Shown piece by piece: positions 44,736 to 53,711 of a stretch of DNA of 64,000 nucleotides. The stretch spans positions 310,001 through 374,000 of the forward strand of contig CAKUHA010000001.1 in NCBI GenBank assembly GCA_934655755.1. The letters are read 5' to 3'. The notes beneath the pieces are model-generated. The model saw only the letters and a program-made list of their open reading frames with translations, searched no databases and was not told the DNA's origin. Source of the stretch: an uncultured Collinsella sp. GTDB taxonomy: Bacteria; Actinomycetota; Coriobacteriia; Coriobacteriales; Coriobacteriaceae. Each line of letters opens with the position of its first letter. Within the stretch, counting starts at the first letter, position 1. The translations under genes were made by a program, and so were the position numbers.

Positions 44736-44771
44736 ACGAGGGACGATCCGGTTGGGTCGTCCCTCGTTTTG
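44736..44771. terminator. Bidirectional terminator between leuS and the convergent lipoprotein gene
   Basis: ACGAGGGACGA (44736-44746) pairs perfectly with TCGTCCCTCGT (44757-44767). TTTT follows on the plus strand, and on the minus strand the stem is followed by CTTTTGC, so it can serve both convergent genes. Confidence 0.8.
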
Positions 44772-44810
44772 CGTTGTATGCCCTGCTTGTTTGGCGCGTC
44801 GCACCGCCTT

Positions 44811-45383
44811 CTAAGGGATGTGCACCAGGTCCCTAAAGTAGACGTTGCCCGTTTGCTCCTCGAACATCCAGATGTTGAGGTAGATGTCGTTGAGGTCGTT
44901 GTTCACATCAAAGTCGGGGTCGTCGAACGTGCCGACAAAGGTGAGCATGGCGCGCGTTTCCTCGCCTGCGGCGACCGGTTGGCGCATGCGCACGTCGCGG
45001 ATCACGCCGTTGACGTAGGCGTAGGAGTCAACATCGCCAAACATCATGTCGACACCGGTGTTATTGGTCACCGTAAAGACCAACACGGCGTCTCCGTAGC
45101 CATCCGTGTCCTTGCCGATGCAGGTGACGTGGACGTTCTCATCCGCTTCAAGGTCGATAGGGAACTGCTCTTGGGGTTCGGGGCCCAGACCCTGGGGATC
45201 GACGATGTCTTCGTTGATGTTATCGAAGCTCTCCTGTGGCGTCGTTTTATCGGCGGCTTCTGTGCTTCCGCGATCCTGCTCACACGGACCGGTTTTGCCA
45301 TTGATGGTGCTGCAGCCCGCCAGGGCCAATGAGCATGCTGCGATGGCGAGCGCCGTCGTGCAGAGGGTGCCGAGACGTTTCAT
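44811..45383 (-). CDS. Secreted lipoprotein, DUF4352-like beta domain
   Basis: A 190-residue protein with a signal peptide and lipobox (MKRLGTLCTTALAIAACSLA, cleavage before Cys in LAGCS). A disordered acidic linker (~25-85) is followed by a beta-sandwich of DUF4352/telokin-like type: DAVLVFTVTNNTGVDMMFGDVDSYAYVNGV, RMRQPVAAGEETRAMLTFVG. Such small lipoproteins are common in Gram-positive envelopes and have no assigned reaction. AAGGAGGCACCC precedes the ATG. Convergent with leuS, divergent from the rimP operon. Confidence 0.75.
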   Translation of the reverse strand: MKRLGTLCTTALAIAACSLALAGCSTINGKTGPCEQDRGSTEAADKTTPQESFDNINEDIVDPQGLGPEPQEQFPIDLEADENVHVTCIGKDTDGYGDAVLVFTVTNNTGVDMMFGDVDSYAYVNGVIRDVRMRQPVAAGEETRAMLTFVGTFDDPDFDVNNDLNDIYLNIWMFEEQTGNVYFRDLVHIP

Positions 45384-45644
45384 GGGTGCCTCCTTGCTTA
45401 GAGGTTCTGGATTGGCTTGCGGTTGTTCGACCGGCTGGCTGGCTTTTTACAGAATGCCCCTTAGCGCTAGTCTGAGTGATAGGGGCTCGGGAAGGAACGC
45501 CCTTGGGGCCCGAACGGGCCTGTGGATTGGGACGCATGGCTCGTTCTTGGACGCTTGGCCGCGCTCCGCACGGTACTATCGGTCCAATTGTCCTATTCTT
45601 GTGGAGAACCTGTGCGCACGCTGACCTGCGGATTTGTACGACGC

Positions 45645-45673
45645 TTGCACGTTTGCGCAGGTATTGCTATAGT
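45645..45673 (+). promoter_or_regulatory. Promoter of the rimP-nusA-infB operon
   Basis: TTGCAC (45645-45650) and TATAGT (45668-45673) are separated by exactly 17 nt. Transcription from near 45680 would run through the hairpin at 45701 before reaching rimP. Confidence 0.7.
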
Positions 45674-45700
45674 TTGCTTGCAAATGAAGTTGTAATTGAA

Positions 45701-45731
45701 AGAAGTGGGGTTTCGGCCCCGCTTCTTTTTT
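45701..45731 (+). terminator. Attenuator-like terminator in the rimP leader
   Basis: AGAAGTGGGG (45701-45710) pairs with CCCCGCTTCT (45717-45726) across TTTCGG, with one wobble, and is followed by six T. It has the full form of an intrinsic terminator but sits ~25 nt downstream of the promoter and before rimP, so it should limit or regulate read-through. NusA, encoded in the operon, acts on such hairpins, making feedback plausible. Confidence 0.7.
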
Positions 45732-45751
45732 GTATGGATGGAGGTGCCGCA

Positions 45752-46246
45752 ATGGTCAAGACCAAGACCGAGCAGGCGATCATCGACGCGCTCGAGGCCG
45801 TCGCTCCTCAGCACGATGTCGACATCGTCGACGTCGAGCTCGTGGGTGCCACCAAGGCCCCCTGCGTGCGCGTGCGTATCGAGGGTGCCGAGGGTCAGAG
45901 CCTGTCGCTCAACGACGTCACGGCCAACACCAAGTGGGTCGGCGACGTGATTGAGGAGCTCGATCCCATCTCTTCGAGCTATACGCTCGAGGTGTCGAGC
46001 CCGGGTATGGCGCGCCCGCTGCGTCGCCCGCGCGACTTTGCCCGCTTTGTGGGCGAGAACTGCGAGCTCACCTCCACCGCCACCGAGGGCCGTCGCAAGT
46101 ACGCCGGCAAGATTGCCGCCGCGACCGAGACGAACGTGATCCTCGAGCTCGAGGACGGCGAGTCCGTCACCCTCGATTTCTCTGATGTTAAAAAGTGCAA
46201 GTTGAAGCCCACCTACGACTTCAAGCCCGCGAAGGAAGGAAAGTAA
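45752..46246 (+). CDS. rimP: Ribosome maturation factor RimP
   Basis: Needed for assembly of the 30S ribosomal subunit. The 164-residue protein has the two-domain RimP fold: VDIVDVELVGATKAPCVRVRIEG with DVTANTKWVGDVIEELDPISSSYTLEVSSPGMARPLRRPRDF (the conserved YxLEVSSPGxxRPL block), then a C-terminal SH3-like barrel ending DFSDVKKCKLKP. GGAGGTG 5 nt upstream fixes the ATG at 45752; the long upstream frame extension is not coding. First gene of the rimP-nusA-infB operon. Confidence 0.94.
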   Translation: MVKTKTEQAIIDALEAVAPQHDVDIVDVELVGATKAPCVRVRIEGAEGQSLSLNDVTANTKWVGDVIEELDPISSSYTLEVSSPGMARPLRRPRDFARFVGENCELTSTATEGRRKYAGKIAAATETNVILELEDGESVTLDFSDVKKCKLKPTYDFKPAKEGK

Positions 46247-46247
46247 G

Positions 46248-47495
46248 ATGGCAGCATCCGACATGATGTCCGCCCTGATGGAGCTTTGCCAGGAGAAGCA
46301 CATCGACCAGCTCTACCTGATCGACCGCCTGGAGCAGTCGCTCGCCAAGAGCTATGCCGAGATCCTGCATCTTGAGTGGGGCGCCAAGGTGACCATCGAC
46401 CGCACCACCGGCAAGATCTACGTCTACCGCCTGGAGCCGATCGACGATTCCATGGACGAGGAGGGCAACTTCACCGAGTTCGAGGAGATCGACGTCACCC
46501 CCAAGAACACGAGCCGCATCGCCGCCCAGCACGCCAAGGCCGAGATCAACGCCATCGTGCGTAACTCCGCCCGCGAGCAGATCTACGAGGAGTTCTCCGG
46601 CCGCATCGGTGACCTCATCAGCGGTACCGTGCTGCAGTCCACGCCCGACTTTACGATCGTCAAGATCCGCGAGGGCGTCGAGGCCGAGCTTCCGCACTTC
46701 GACCAGCGCCGTTACGAGAACGAGCGCAACGAGCGTCCGATGGGCGAGCGCTACCTGCACAACCAGCACATCAAGGCCGTGATTATCGACGTCCGCGACC
46801 CCAACTCCAACCTGCAGCCGGTCCGCGGCGAGCACAGCCGTCCGCCTATCGTCATCTCCCGTACCCACCCCGAGCTCATGCGTCGTCTGTTTGAGCAGGA
46901 GGTGCCCGAGATCTATGAGGGCACCGTCCAGATCAAGTCGATCGCCCGCGAGCCCGGCCAGCGCTCCAAGGTCGCCGTCCACTCGCTCGACGACCGCCTG
47001 GATCCCGTGGGCGCCTGCGTCGGCCCCAAGGGCAGCCGCGTGCGCGCCGTCGTGGGCGAGCTCCGTGGCGAGCGCGTCGACGTCATCCTGTGGGATGCCG
47101 ATCCGGCCGTCTACGTCGCCAACGCCCTGTCGCCCGCCAAGGTCACCCGCGTCCTCATCGACGAGGAGAAGGCCTACGCCGGCGTCATCGTGCCCGACGA
47201 CCAGCTGTCCCTCGCCATTGGCAAGGAGGGCCAGAATGCCCGCCTCGCCGCGCGCCTGACCGGCTGGCACATCGATATTAAGTCCGAGACCCTTGCCGCC
47301 GACATTCTCAAGAACGTTCCCGTTCACGAGGAGCCCGCCGCCGACCTGATCGGTGACGAGGAGGACGAGGACGTCCGTCGCTGCGAGTACGTGTCCGAGG
47401 ACGGCATCCAGTGCCGCAACCAGGCCCGTCCCGGCTCCCGTTTCTGCGGTGTCCACGACACCGACGCCTTCGATGATGCGGAGGACCTGATCTAG
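46248..47495 (+). CDS. nusA: Transcription factor NusA with extra C-terminal Cys/His motif
   Basis: Binds RNA polymerase and modulates pausing, termination and antitermination. The 415-residue protein has the N-terminal polymerase-binding domain, S1 domain (~130-200), and KH1/KH2 (~205-345, including [14 protein letters not shown] and [19 protein letters not shown]). After this normal Actinomycetota end it carries a short tail with C379-x9-C389-x10-C400-x2-H403 ([16 protein letters not shown] then FCGVHD), which looks like a small treble-clef zinc site of the DUF5763 type. It follows rimP by 1 nt. No ylxR gene lies between nusA and infB, unlike the common order. Confidence 0.95.
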   Translation: MAASDMMSALMELCQEKHIDQLYLIDRLEQSLAKSYAEILHLEWGAKVTIDRTTGKIYVYRLEPIDDSMDEEGNFTEFEEIDVTPKNTSRIAAQHAKAEINAIVRNSAREQIYEEFSGRIGDLISGTVLQSTPDFTIVKIREGVEAELPHFDQRRYENERNERPMGERYLHNQHIKAVIIDVRDPNSNLQPVRGEHSRPPIVISRTHPELMRRLFEQEVPEIYEGTVQIKSIAREPGQRSKVAVHSLDDRLDPVGACVGPKGSRVRAVVGELRGERVDVILWDADPAVYVANALSPAKVTRVLIDEEKAYAGVIVPDDQLSLAIGKEGQNARLAARLTGWHIDIKSETLAADILKNVPVHEEPAADLIGDEEDEDVRRCEYVSEDGIQCRNQARPGSRFCGVHDTDAFDDAEDLI

Positions 47496-47504
47496 CGCGC
47501 GGTC

Positions 47505-47565
47505 GCGCTGGGCAGGTCCCAGCGCATACCCCACGCTCGTTCAGTCTCTAGGCACCACCGGTGCC
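47505..47565. repeat. Two hairpins between nusA and infB
   Basis: GCGCTGGG/CCCAGCGC (47505-47525) and GGCACC/GGTGCC (47551-47565) occupy the 91-nt gap. Neither has a T-tract; they may be RNA-processing or pausing sites within the operon. Confidence 0.5.
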
Positions 47566-47586
47566 AGAAAGGGTAGGTGAAGTCAT

Positions 47587-50301
47587 ATGGCAAAAGTCCG
47601 TGTGTCCACCCTGGCCAAAGAGTTCGGCATGACCTCCAAGGAACTGATGGGTCATCTCGCCGATATGAAGATTCCCGCTAAGTCCGCTTCCTCCGCCCTG
47701 GAGGACGCCTACGTCGCCATGGTCCGCAAGCAGCTCGCCTCGGTGATCGAGGCCCGCGCTAAGGAAGTCGAGGCCGCCAAGCAGGCCGAGGAGCAGGCCG
47801 CTGCCGCCGAGGAGGCCGCACGTGCCGCCGAGGCAGAGCGCGAGCGCATCGCTGCCGAGAAGGCTCGCGAGGAGGAGCGCCGCCAGTTCGCCGCCGCCCA
47901 GGCTGCCGAGGAGGCCGCCCGCGCCGAGGCCGAGGCCAAGAAGAAGGCCGAGCAGGAGCGCCTTGCCCGCGAGAAGGAGGAAGCTGCCCGCGAGGCCCAG
48001 CGCCGCGCCGTTCCCGCTTCCGACTCCGGTTCGCGTTTCCGTTCGCTGCTCGACCAGATCGCTGCGCAGGAGACCGTGCTCAAGGAGAAGAAGGACGCCG
48101 AGGACAAGGCCAAGGCCGAGCGCGCTGCCGAGCGCGGCAACCGTCGTGGCGGTAACAACGATCGTCGCGGTGGCCGTCGTAACGACCGCAACGGCTCCGA
48201 CAACAACTCCGATCGCAACGCTTCCGAGAGCCGTCCGCACAGCCATCGCACCAATGCCAGCAACAACGTCGCTGCCGGCATGGACTTCCCCAACCCCGAC
48301 AAGCAGGGCAAGGGCAAGAAGCGCAAGGGCGGTCACAACAACGAAGAGGACCACTACAGCCGCATGGCCCGCGAGGCCGAGGAGTACAGCCGCGAGAAGG
48401 TGCTCGAGGAGGCTCGTGCCGCCGTCGAGGAGGCCTCTCGCGAGTCCACCGGTCGCCGCAAGAAGCGCAAGGAGAAGCGCGAGCGCGAGGCTGCAAAGGC
48501 TCAGGAGGAGCGCAAGATTGAGGAGGCGCTGGCCCAGGGCGTGAACCCCGAGGACCTCGACGCCATCAAGGTCTCCCAGGGCGTTACCGTCCAGGAGCTC
48601 GCCGAGGCGCTCGATGTTCCGGCCAACGACATCATCAAGCGCCTGTTCCTGCTGGGCACGCCGCTTACCATGACGCAGTCCATGTCCGACGACCTCGTCG
48701 AGCTCGTCGCCGACGACCTGGGCCGTCAGATCAAGATCATCACCCCCGAGGAGGAGAACACCTTCTCGTTCTACGACGATCCCGCCGACCTCAAGCCGCG
48801 CGCCCCGGTCGTCACCGTCATGGGCCACGTCGACCACGGCAAGACGAGCCTCCTCGACGCTATCCGTCACACCGGCGTCGCTGCCGGCGAGGCGGGCGGC
48901 ATTACGCAGGCCATCGGCGCTTCGCAGGTCATGATCAACGACCGCAAGATCACCTTCATCGATACCCCCGGTCACGCCACCTTTACGGCCATGCGTGCCC
49001 GCGGCGCCAAGGTGACCGACATCGTCATTCTGATCGTGGCTGCCGACGACGGCGTCATGCCCCAGACCATCGAGTCGATCAACCACGCCAAGGCCGCCGG
49101 CGTTCCCATCGTTGTCGCCGTCAACAAGATCGATAAGCCGGGCGCCAATCCCGACCGCGTGCGCCAGGAGCTCACTGAGTACGGCATCATCCCCGAGGAG
49201 TGGGGCGGACAGAACATGTTCGTCAACATTTCGGCCAAGCAGAAGATCGGTATCGACGATCTGCTCGAGACCGTGCTGCTCCAGGCCGACGTGCTCGAGC
49301 TCAAGGCCAACCCCGATACCTTCGCTTCGGGCAATGTCCTCGAGGCTAAGCTCGACAAGGGTCGCGGCTCGGTTGCCACCGTGCTCGTGACCCGCGGTAC
49401 CCTGCACGTGGGCGACACGCTGGTCGCCGGCCTCACCTATGGCCGCGTCCGCGCCATGCTCGACCCCAAGGGCAACGCCGTCACCGAGGCCGGTCCTTCC
49501 GACGCCGTCGAGATCCTGGGCCTGCAGTCCGTGCCCAACGCCGGCGACGAGTTCCGCGTGTTCGAGGACGAGCGCGAGGCTCGCGCCCTTGCCGACGAGC
49601 GTTCGCTCAAGGCCCGTATCGAGGAGCAGAGCCGCGTGAAGCACGTGACGCTCGAGAACCTCTTCGAGACCATCGCCGACGCCGAGGTCAAGGAGCTCAA
49701 CCTTATCATCAAGGCCGACGTCCAGGGCTCCATCGAGGCCCTTCAGGACTCGCTCGACAAGATGGACCAGTCCGAGGTGCGCATCAACACGATCCATTCC
49801 GCCGTTGGCGCCATCAACGAGACCGACGTCGTCCTGGCCGACGCCTCCAACGCCATCATCATCGGCTTTGGCGTCCGTCCCGACGGTAAGGCCCGCTCCG
49901 CTGCCGAGCGCGAGGGTGTCGAGATCCGTTGCTACGACGTTATTTACAAGTGCCTCGAGGATCTCGACGCTGCCCGTATCGGCATGCTCAAACCCACCGA
50001 GGTCGAGGTCTCCACGGGTACTGCGACCGTTCTGGACACCTTCAAGGTGCCCAAGGTTGGTATCGCCGCCGGTGTCCGCGTCGAGGAGGGCGAGATCGCC
50101 GCGACCGATTCCGTGCGCCTGGTGCGCGACGGTATCGTGGTCTTCAACGGCAAGATCGCCTCGATGCGCCACTACAAGGACGAGGCCAAGAGCCTCAAGA
50201 GTGGCTCCGAGGGCGGCATTGGCCTGGAGAACTTCCAGGACATCAAGCCCGGCGACACGATCGAGGGCTACCGTATCGACCAGGTTGCCCGTACCGAGTA
50301 G
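47587..50301 (+). CDS. infB: Translation initiation factor IF-2
   Basis: GTPase that brings initiator tRNA to the 30S subunit. The 904-residue protein begins with the IF2_N domain ([22 protein letters not shown]), then a long charged Ala/Glu/Arg/Lys-rich linker (~60-310) of low complexity. The second IF2_N copy ([26 protein letters not shown]) and the G domain follow: G1 [16 protein letters not shown]3 [16 protein letters not shown]4 [10 protein letters not shown]. Domains II-IV complete it. GC-rich, with long open frames on the opposite strand that are shadows. It follows nusA in the operon and precedes rbfA by 11 nt. Confidence 0.97.
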   Translation: MAKVRVSTLAKEFGMTSKELMGHLADMKIPAKSASSALEDAYVAMVRKQLASVIEARAKEVEAAKQAEEQAAAAEEAARAAEAERERIAAEKAREEERRQFAAAQAAEEAARAEAEAKKKAEQERLAREKEEAAREAQRRAVPASDSGSRFRSLLDQIAAQETVLKEKKDAEDKAKAERAAERGNRRGGNNDRRGGRRNDRNGSDNNSDRNASESRPHSHRTNASNNVAAGMDFPNPDKQGKGKKRKGGHNNEEDHYSRMAREAEEYSREKVLEEARAAVEEASRESTGRRKKRKEKREREAAKAQEERKIEEALAQGVNPEDLDAIKVSQGVTVQELAEALDVPANDIIKRLFLLGTPLTMTQSMSDDLVELVADDLGRQIKIITPEEENTFSFYDDPADLKPRAPVVTVMGHVDHGKTSLLDAIRHTGVAAGEAGGITQAIGASQVMINDRKITFIDTPGHATFTAMRARGAKVTDIVILIVAADDGVMPQTIESINHAKAAGVPIVVAVNKIDKPGANPDRVRQELTEYGIIPEEWGGQNMFVNISAKQKIGIDDLLETVLLQADVLELKANPDTFASGNVLEAKLDKGRGSVATVLVTRGTLHVGDTLVAGLTYGRVRAMLDPKGNAVTEAGPSDAVEILGLQSVPNAGDEFRVFEDEREARALADERSLKARIEEQSRVKHVTLENLFETIADAEVKELNLIIKADVQGSIEALQDSLDKMDQSEVRINTIHSAVGAINETDVVLADASNAIIIGFGVRPDGKARSAAEREGVEIRCYDVIYKCLEDLDAARIGMLKPTEVEVSTGTATVLDTFKVPKVGIAAGVRVEEGEIAATDSVRLVRDGIVVFNGKIASMRHYKDEAKSLKSGSEGGIGLENFQDIKPGDTIEGYRIDQVARTE

Positions 50302-50312
50302 GGGGTAGCGCT

Positions 50313-50723
50313 ATGAAGCAAACGCAGGCAACCCGCCGTCTGGGCGAGCAGCTTCGCGAGAAGCTCGGTTATATCCTGCTCTTTGAGGTTTCCGATCCGC
50401 GTCTCGACCTGGTCACCCTGACCGCGGTCGAGGTCGCGGTGGACCGTTCGTTCGCGCGCGTGTACGTGTCGTGCGATGCGAGCCGCTATGACGAGGTCAT
50501 GGAGGCGCTCGCCAGCGCCAAGGGCCGCATCCGCAGCCTGTTGGCCCGCTCGCTCGATTGGCGCGTCACGCCCGAGCTCGATTTTCGCATCGATCGCTCG
50601 ACCGACGAGGCCGAGCGCATCACGCGTGCGCTGGAAAACGTTCCCGCCACGCTTGCGATCGAAAAGGACGAGGACGGCTATCCCATAGCGGATGCCGCCC
50701 AGGAGGCAGCTTTAGATGACTAA
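50313..50723 (+). CDS. rbfA: Ribosome-binding factor A
   Basis: Small KH-like protein needed for late 30S maturation and cold adaptation. The 136-residue protein has RRLGEQLREKLGYILLFEVSDPRLDLVTLTAVEVAVDRSFARVYVS and LARSLDWRVTPELDFRIDRSTDEAERI, the RbfA core including the (V)SDPR and PEL-F-x-x-D blocks. GGGGGTAGCGCT precedes the ATG at 50313; longer in-frame extensions lie inside infB and are not coding. The 3' end overlaps the next gene by 8 nt. Confidence 0.93.
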   Translation: MKQTQATRRLGEQLREKLGYILLFEVSDPRLDLVTLTAVEVAVDRSFARVYVSCDASRYDEVMEALASAKGRIRSLLARSLDWRVTPELDFRIDRSTDEAERITRALENVPATLAIEKDEDGYPIADAAQEAALDD

Positions 50724-51759
50724 TTCCGCCGACCTCGCTTCGTGCGAGTCTGCAGATATTCAGCGACGCATCCTCGAGCTTATCGAGGGTGCGTCCTCCA
50801 TTGCGATTTCGGGACATACGTCTCCCGACGGCGACGCCTTGGGTTCCGTGCTGGGCCTGGGCCTCTCGCTCATGAAGTTTTTCCCCAACAAGGACATTGC
50901 GCTGCTGCTGGCAGACGATGATCCGGTTCCGCGCATTTACCGCTTTATGGAGGGCTCCGATCGCCTGGTGCCGGCATCTGCGTTCACTGGCAATCCTGAC
51001 CTGTTCATTTCGGTGGACGTGCCGGTTGTCGAGCGCCTGAACAACTCCGCCGAGGTGCTCCGCCGCTCGTCGCATGTGGTGTGCTTCGATCACCATCCGG
51101 CGCGCGAGGAGTTTGCCGAGCTGAGTCTGAGGTGCATCGATGCTGCGGCCTGCGCCATGATCATCGACCGCTTCTTGGACAATTGCGGCATTGTCGCACG
51201 TGACAACATCGCGACCTGCCTGCTGTGCGGCCTGGTGACCGATACCGGTCGTTTTCAGTACCAGAACGCCGATGCCGCCGCGTTCCATGCCGCGTCGCGC
51301 CTGGTCGCTCACGGTGCCGATCCCGCACGCGTCGCGCTCGAGGTCTACCAGAGCATGCGTGTCGAGTTCTTGCACCTCAAGTCCATCGTTATGGGCCGCA
51401 TCAAGACGGTGGCTCACGGGCGCGTGGCGTATAGCTATGCGTACCAGAGCGACCTCGAGGCCTGCGGTGTGACTTCGGATGAGTGCGATGGCCTAGTCGA
51501 CGTGGTTCGCTCGGTGATGGGCGTCGAGGTCTGCCTGTTCCTGAAGGGCATTGAGGGCGATACCAAGGTGCGCGGCAATCTGCGTTCCAAGGGCGACCTC
51601 AATGTGTCCGAGATCGCTGCTGCCTTTGGCGGAGGCGGGCATCCCGCGGCCGCCGGTTTCTCTAACAACGGAACGATTCTCGAGACGCTCACCGCGGCAC
51701 TTCCCATGCTGGCCGAGCTGGTAGGGGAGGATCCCGCTTCGGTGACCGTCGAGCTCTAA
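50716..51759 (+). CDS. nrnA: DHH/DHHA1 phosphoesterase, NrnA-like
   Basis: Probable oligoribonuclease/pAp phosphatase. The 347-residue protein has the DHH domain with ISGHTSPDGDALGSVLGL (the H-x-x-P-D-G-D-x-x-G-S metal motif), FISVDVP, FDHHP and GLVTDTGRFQY. The C-terminal DHHA1 domain ends VSEIAAAFGGGGHPAAAGFS. NrnA enzymes degrade short RNAs to mononucleotides; the Actinomycetota type also hydrolyses cyclic dinucleotides, so this may also affect c-di-GMP or c-di-AMP breakdown (inference). Position between rbfA and truB is the standard place for this family. Its start overlaps rbfA. Confidence 0.88.
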   Translation: MTNSADLASCESADIQRRILELIEGASSIAISGHTSPDGDALGSVLGLGLSLMKFFPNKDIALLLADDDPVPRIYRFMEGSDRLVPASAFTGNPDLFISVDVPVVERLNNSAEVLRRSSHVVCFDHHPAREEFAELSLRCIDAAACAMIIDRFLDNCGIVARDNIATCLLCGLVTDTGRFQYQNADAAAFHAASRLVAHGADPARVALEVYQSMRVEFLHLKSIVMGRIKTVAHGRVAYSYAYQSDLEACGVTSDECDGLVDVVRSVMGVEVCLFLKGIEGDTKVRGNLRSKGDLNVSEIAAAFGGGGHPAAAGFSNNGTILETLTAALPMLAELVGEDPASVTVEL

Positions 51760-51774
51760 CATTTTGGATGGTAC

Positions 51775-52707
51775 ATGGCTCGTCGTACGCCTTCTCAATT
51801 AAATATGCTGCTCGCCGTCGATAAGCCGGTGGGCTGTACGTCCCACGATGTGGTCTCGCAGTGCCGGCGCGCCCTCCATGAGCGGCGCGTCGGCCATGCC
51901 GGTACGCTCGACCCCATGGCCTCGGGTGTCATGGTGGTGGGCGTGGGGCAGGCCACGCGCCTGCTGGGCATGCTCACGCTCGATACCAAAAGCTACGTCG
52001 CCGACATTTCGTTTGGCGCCGAGACCAATACCGATGACGCGGAGGGCGAAGCCGTCCGCACGGTTGCCGTTGCTCCTGAGTTGCGCGATCCCGCCTATGC
52101 CCGCGAGCGCTTGGCTGCCATGCTGGGCCCACAGATGCAGGTGCCGCCGGCGTTTTCGGCCATCTCGGTCAACGGCGTTCGCGCCTACAAGTCTGCTCGC
52201 GAGGGCAATGCTGTTGACCTGCCCCCGCGCCCCGTCGAGGTCTACGCCGCCGACCTGATCGCCGTGAGTGGCGAGGGCGATACGTGTGTGTGGACCGTGG
52301 CGTTTTCGGTAAGCAAGGGCACCTATATCCGTGCGCTCGCTCGCGACTTGGGCCGCGCCTGCGATAGCGCTGCGCATATTTCCGCGTTGCGCCGCACCGC
52401 GTCCGGTGTTGTTTCTATCGGCACCTGCCATGCGGTGGAGGAGCTCTCTCCTGAGTCCGCTGCCGGCTTCGCCCTGGACCCTATTGCCGCTTTGGGTGCA
52501 ACGCGCGTCGATTTGCCGGGCGACCTTGCCGACGACCTGCTGTGCGGTCGCCGCATTCCCGTTGAGCGCGCGCTCGCGGCTTTCGATGCGTCGAAGGCAC
52601 CGTTTGCGCTCGTGCTCGATGGGGGGCTCAAAGCGCTCGCCCGTATTGAGGGCGGCCGCTTTGTCATGGAGCATGTCTTTCCGCAGGCGATCGGCGGTGT
52701 TCGATGA
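51775..52707 (+). CDS. truB: tRNA pseudouridine-55 synthase TruB
   Basis: Makes pseudouridine 55 in the T-loop of tRNAs. The 310-residue protein starts LLAVDKPVGCTSHDVVSQCR, followed by HAGTLDPMASGVMVVGVGQATRL with the catalytic Asp in LDPMASG. AFSAISVNGVRAYKSAREG and KGTYIRALARDLGRA match the remaining family motifs. The C-terminal PUA-like part is present. It ends with the TGA overlapping the ATG of ribF, so the two are coupled. Confidence 0.95.
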   Translation: MARRTPSQLNMLLAVDKPVGCTSHDVVSQCRRALHERRVGHAGTLDPMASGVMVVGVGQATRLLGMLTLDTKSYVADISFGAETNTDDAEGEAVRTVAVAPELRDPAYARERLAAMLGPQMQVPPAFSAISVNGVRAYKSAREGNAVDLPPRPVEVYAADLIAVSGEGDTCVWTVAFSVSKGTYIRALARDLGRACDSAAHISALRRTASGVVSIGTCHAVEELSPESAAGFALDPIAALGATRVDLPGDLADDLLCGRRIPVERALAAFDASKAPFALVLDGGLKALARIEGGRFVMEHVFPQAIGGVR

Positions 52708-53711
52708 TGCTGGCCGCTCGCGAGCTCGCGCGTATCTTTTTCGCGGGCGAGCCGGATGAGGCCCGTATCGTTTCTGCCGATGCATTTGATGGGTGTGCGA
52801 GCTTAGGTGCGGCGTCGATTGCCATCGGCGTGTTCGATGGTGTGCACCGGGGGCATCGCGAGCTTATTGACGCGGTTGTTCGCGACGCACGTACTCACGG
52901 TTGCCGCGCGGTTGTGGTCACGTTCGATCCCGACCCGGACGTCGTGGTGAGTCCTTCGCCCGCACAAAAATTGATGACGACGGCCGACCGTCTGCATGCC
53001 CTGGCTCAGACCGGGGTCGATGCGGTGGTGGCCGTTCCCTTTACGCCCGCCGTGGCCGCGCTCGACCATGTCGGTTTTCTCGCACTGCTGTCGCGCGTGG
53101 TCGACATTCGCTCGATTCGCGTCGGTAGCGACTTTAGGCTCGGCCGCGGTGGCGCCTCGGGCGTTGCCGAGATGCGTGCCTGGGGTTCCGAGCGCGGCGT
53201 TGACGTGCACGGCCACGATCTGCTCTGCGTCGACGGGCAGACCATCTGCGCCACCCGCATTCGTCATGAGCTGGGGCAGGGCCACGTGGGGCTTGCTGCC
53301 GAGCTGCTCGGCCGTCCCTATATGTTGCGCGGCGTTGTAGCGGCCGGGCGTCACGAGGGCTCCGACATGGGCTTTCCCACGGCAAACATCCAGGTGCCCG
53401 ACGGCATTCAGGTTCCTGCCGATGGCGTTTACGAGGGTCTAGTGCTGGTCGACGATACCGTATGGCCTGCCGCCGTTAACATGGGCCTGCCGCCGACGTA
53501 TGCCGACGATGCCGCCTCGGCGCATCTCGAGGCCAACTTGATCGGCTATGCGGGCGACCTGTACGGCGCTTCCGTGTCGCTGGCGTTTACGCGTTGGCTG
53601 CGCCCGTCGCGCGTGTTCGATTCGCTGGACGAGTTGATCGCGACCGTCGAGGGTAATATCGAGGATATTCGTCAACATTTGGGTGAGCAGGGGGTGAACA
53701 TCCGTGATTAG
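52704..53711 (+). CDS. ribF: Bifunctional riboflavin kinase/FAD synthetase RibF
   Basis: Makes FMN and FAD. The N-terminal ~190 residues are the nucleotidyltransferase-like FAD synthetase with IGVFDGVHRGHRELI (the GxFDGxHxGH motif), VVTFDPDP and a late TRIRHEL. The C-terminal riboflavin kinase (~200-320) has LGRPYMLRGVVAAGRHEG...GFPTANIQ, the G-x-P-T-A-N flavin-kinase motif. At 335 residues it is full length. The ATG overlaps the truB stop. Its last codons overlap the start of dnaG by 8 nt. Confidence 0.95.
   Translation: MMLAARELARIFFAGEPDEARIVSADAFDGCASLGAASIAIGVFDGVHRGHRELIDAVVRDARTHGCRAVVVTFDPDPDVVVSPSPAQKLMTTADRLHALAQTGVDAVVAVPFTPAVAALDHVGFLALLSRVVDIRSIRVGSDFRLGRGGASGVAEMRAWGSERGVDVHGHDLLCVDGQTICATRIRHELGQGHVGLAAELLGRPYMLRGVVAAGRHEGSDMGFPTANIQVPDGIQVPADGVYEGLVLVDDTVWPAAVNMGLPPTYADDAASAHLEANLIGYAGDLYGASVSLAFTRWLRPSRVFDSLDELIATVEGNIEDIRQHLGEQGVNIRD

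Larger units (their letters stand above)
45384..45751. other. Intergenic region carrying the rimP operon promoter and leader
   Basis: No gene is supported here. The left two thirds hold upstream sequence of the divergent lipoprotein gene and a GGCCCG-AA-CGGGCC palindrome (45507-45520). The right third holds the promoter and attenuator-like hairpin of the rimP operon. The long frame running through it into rimP has no start signal. Confidence 0.6.
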
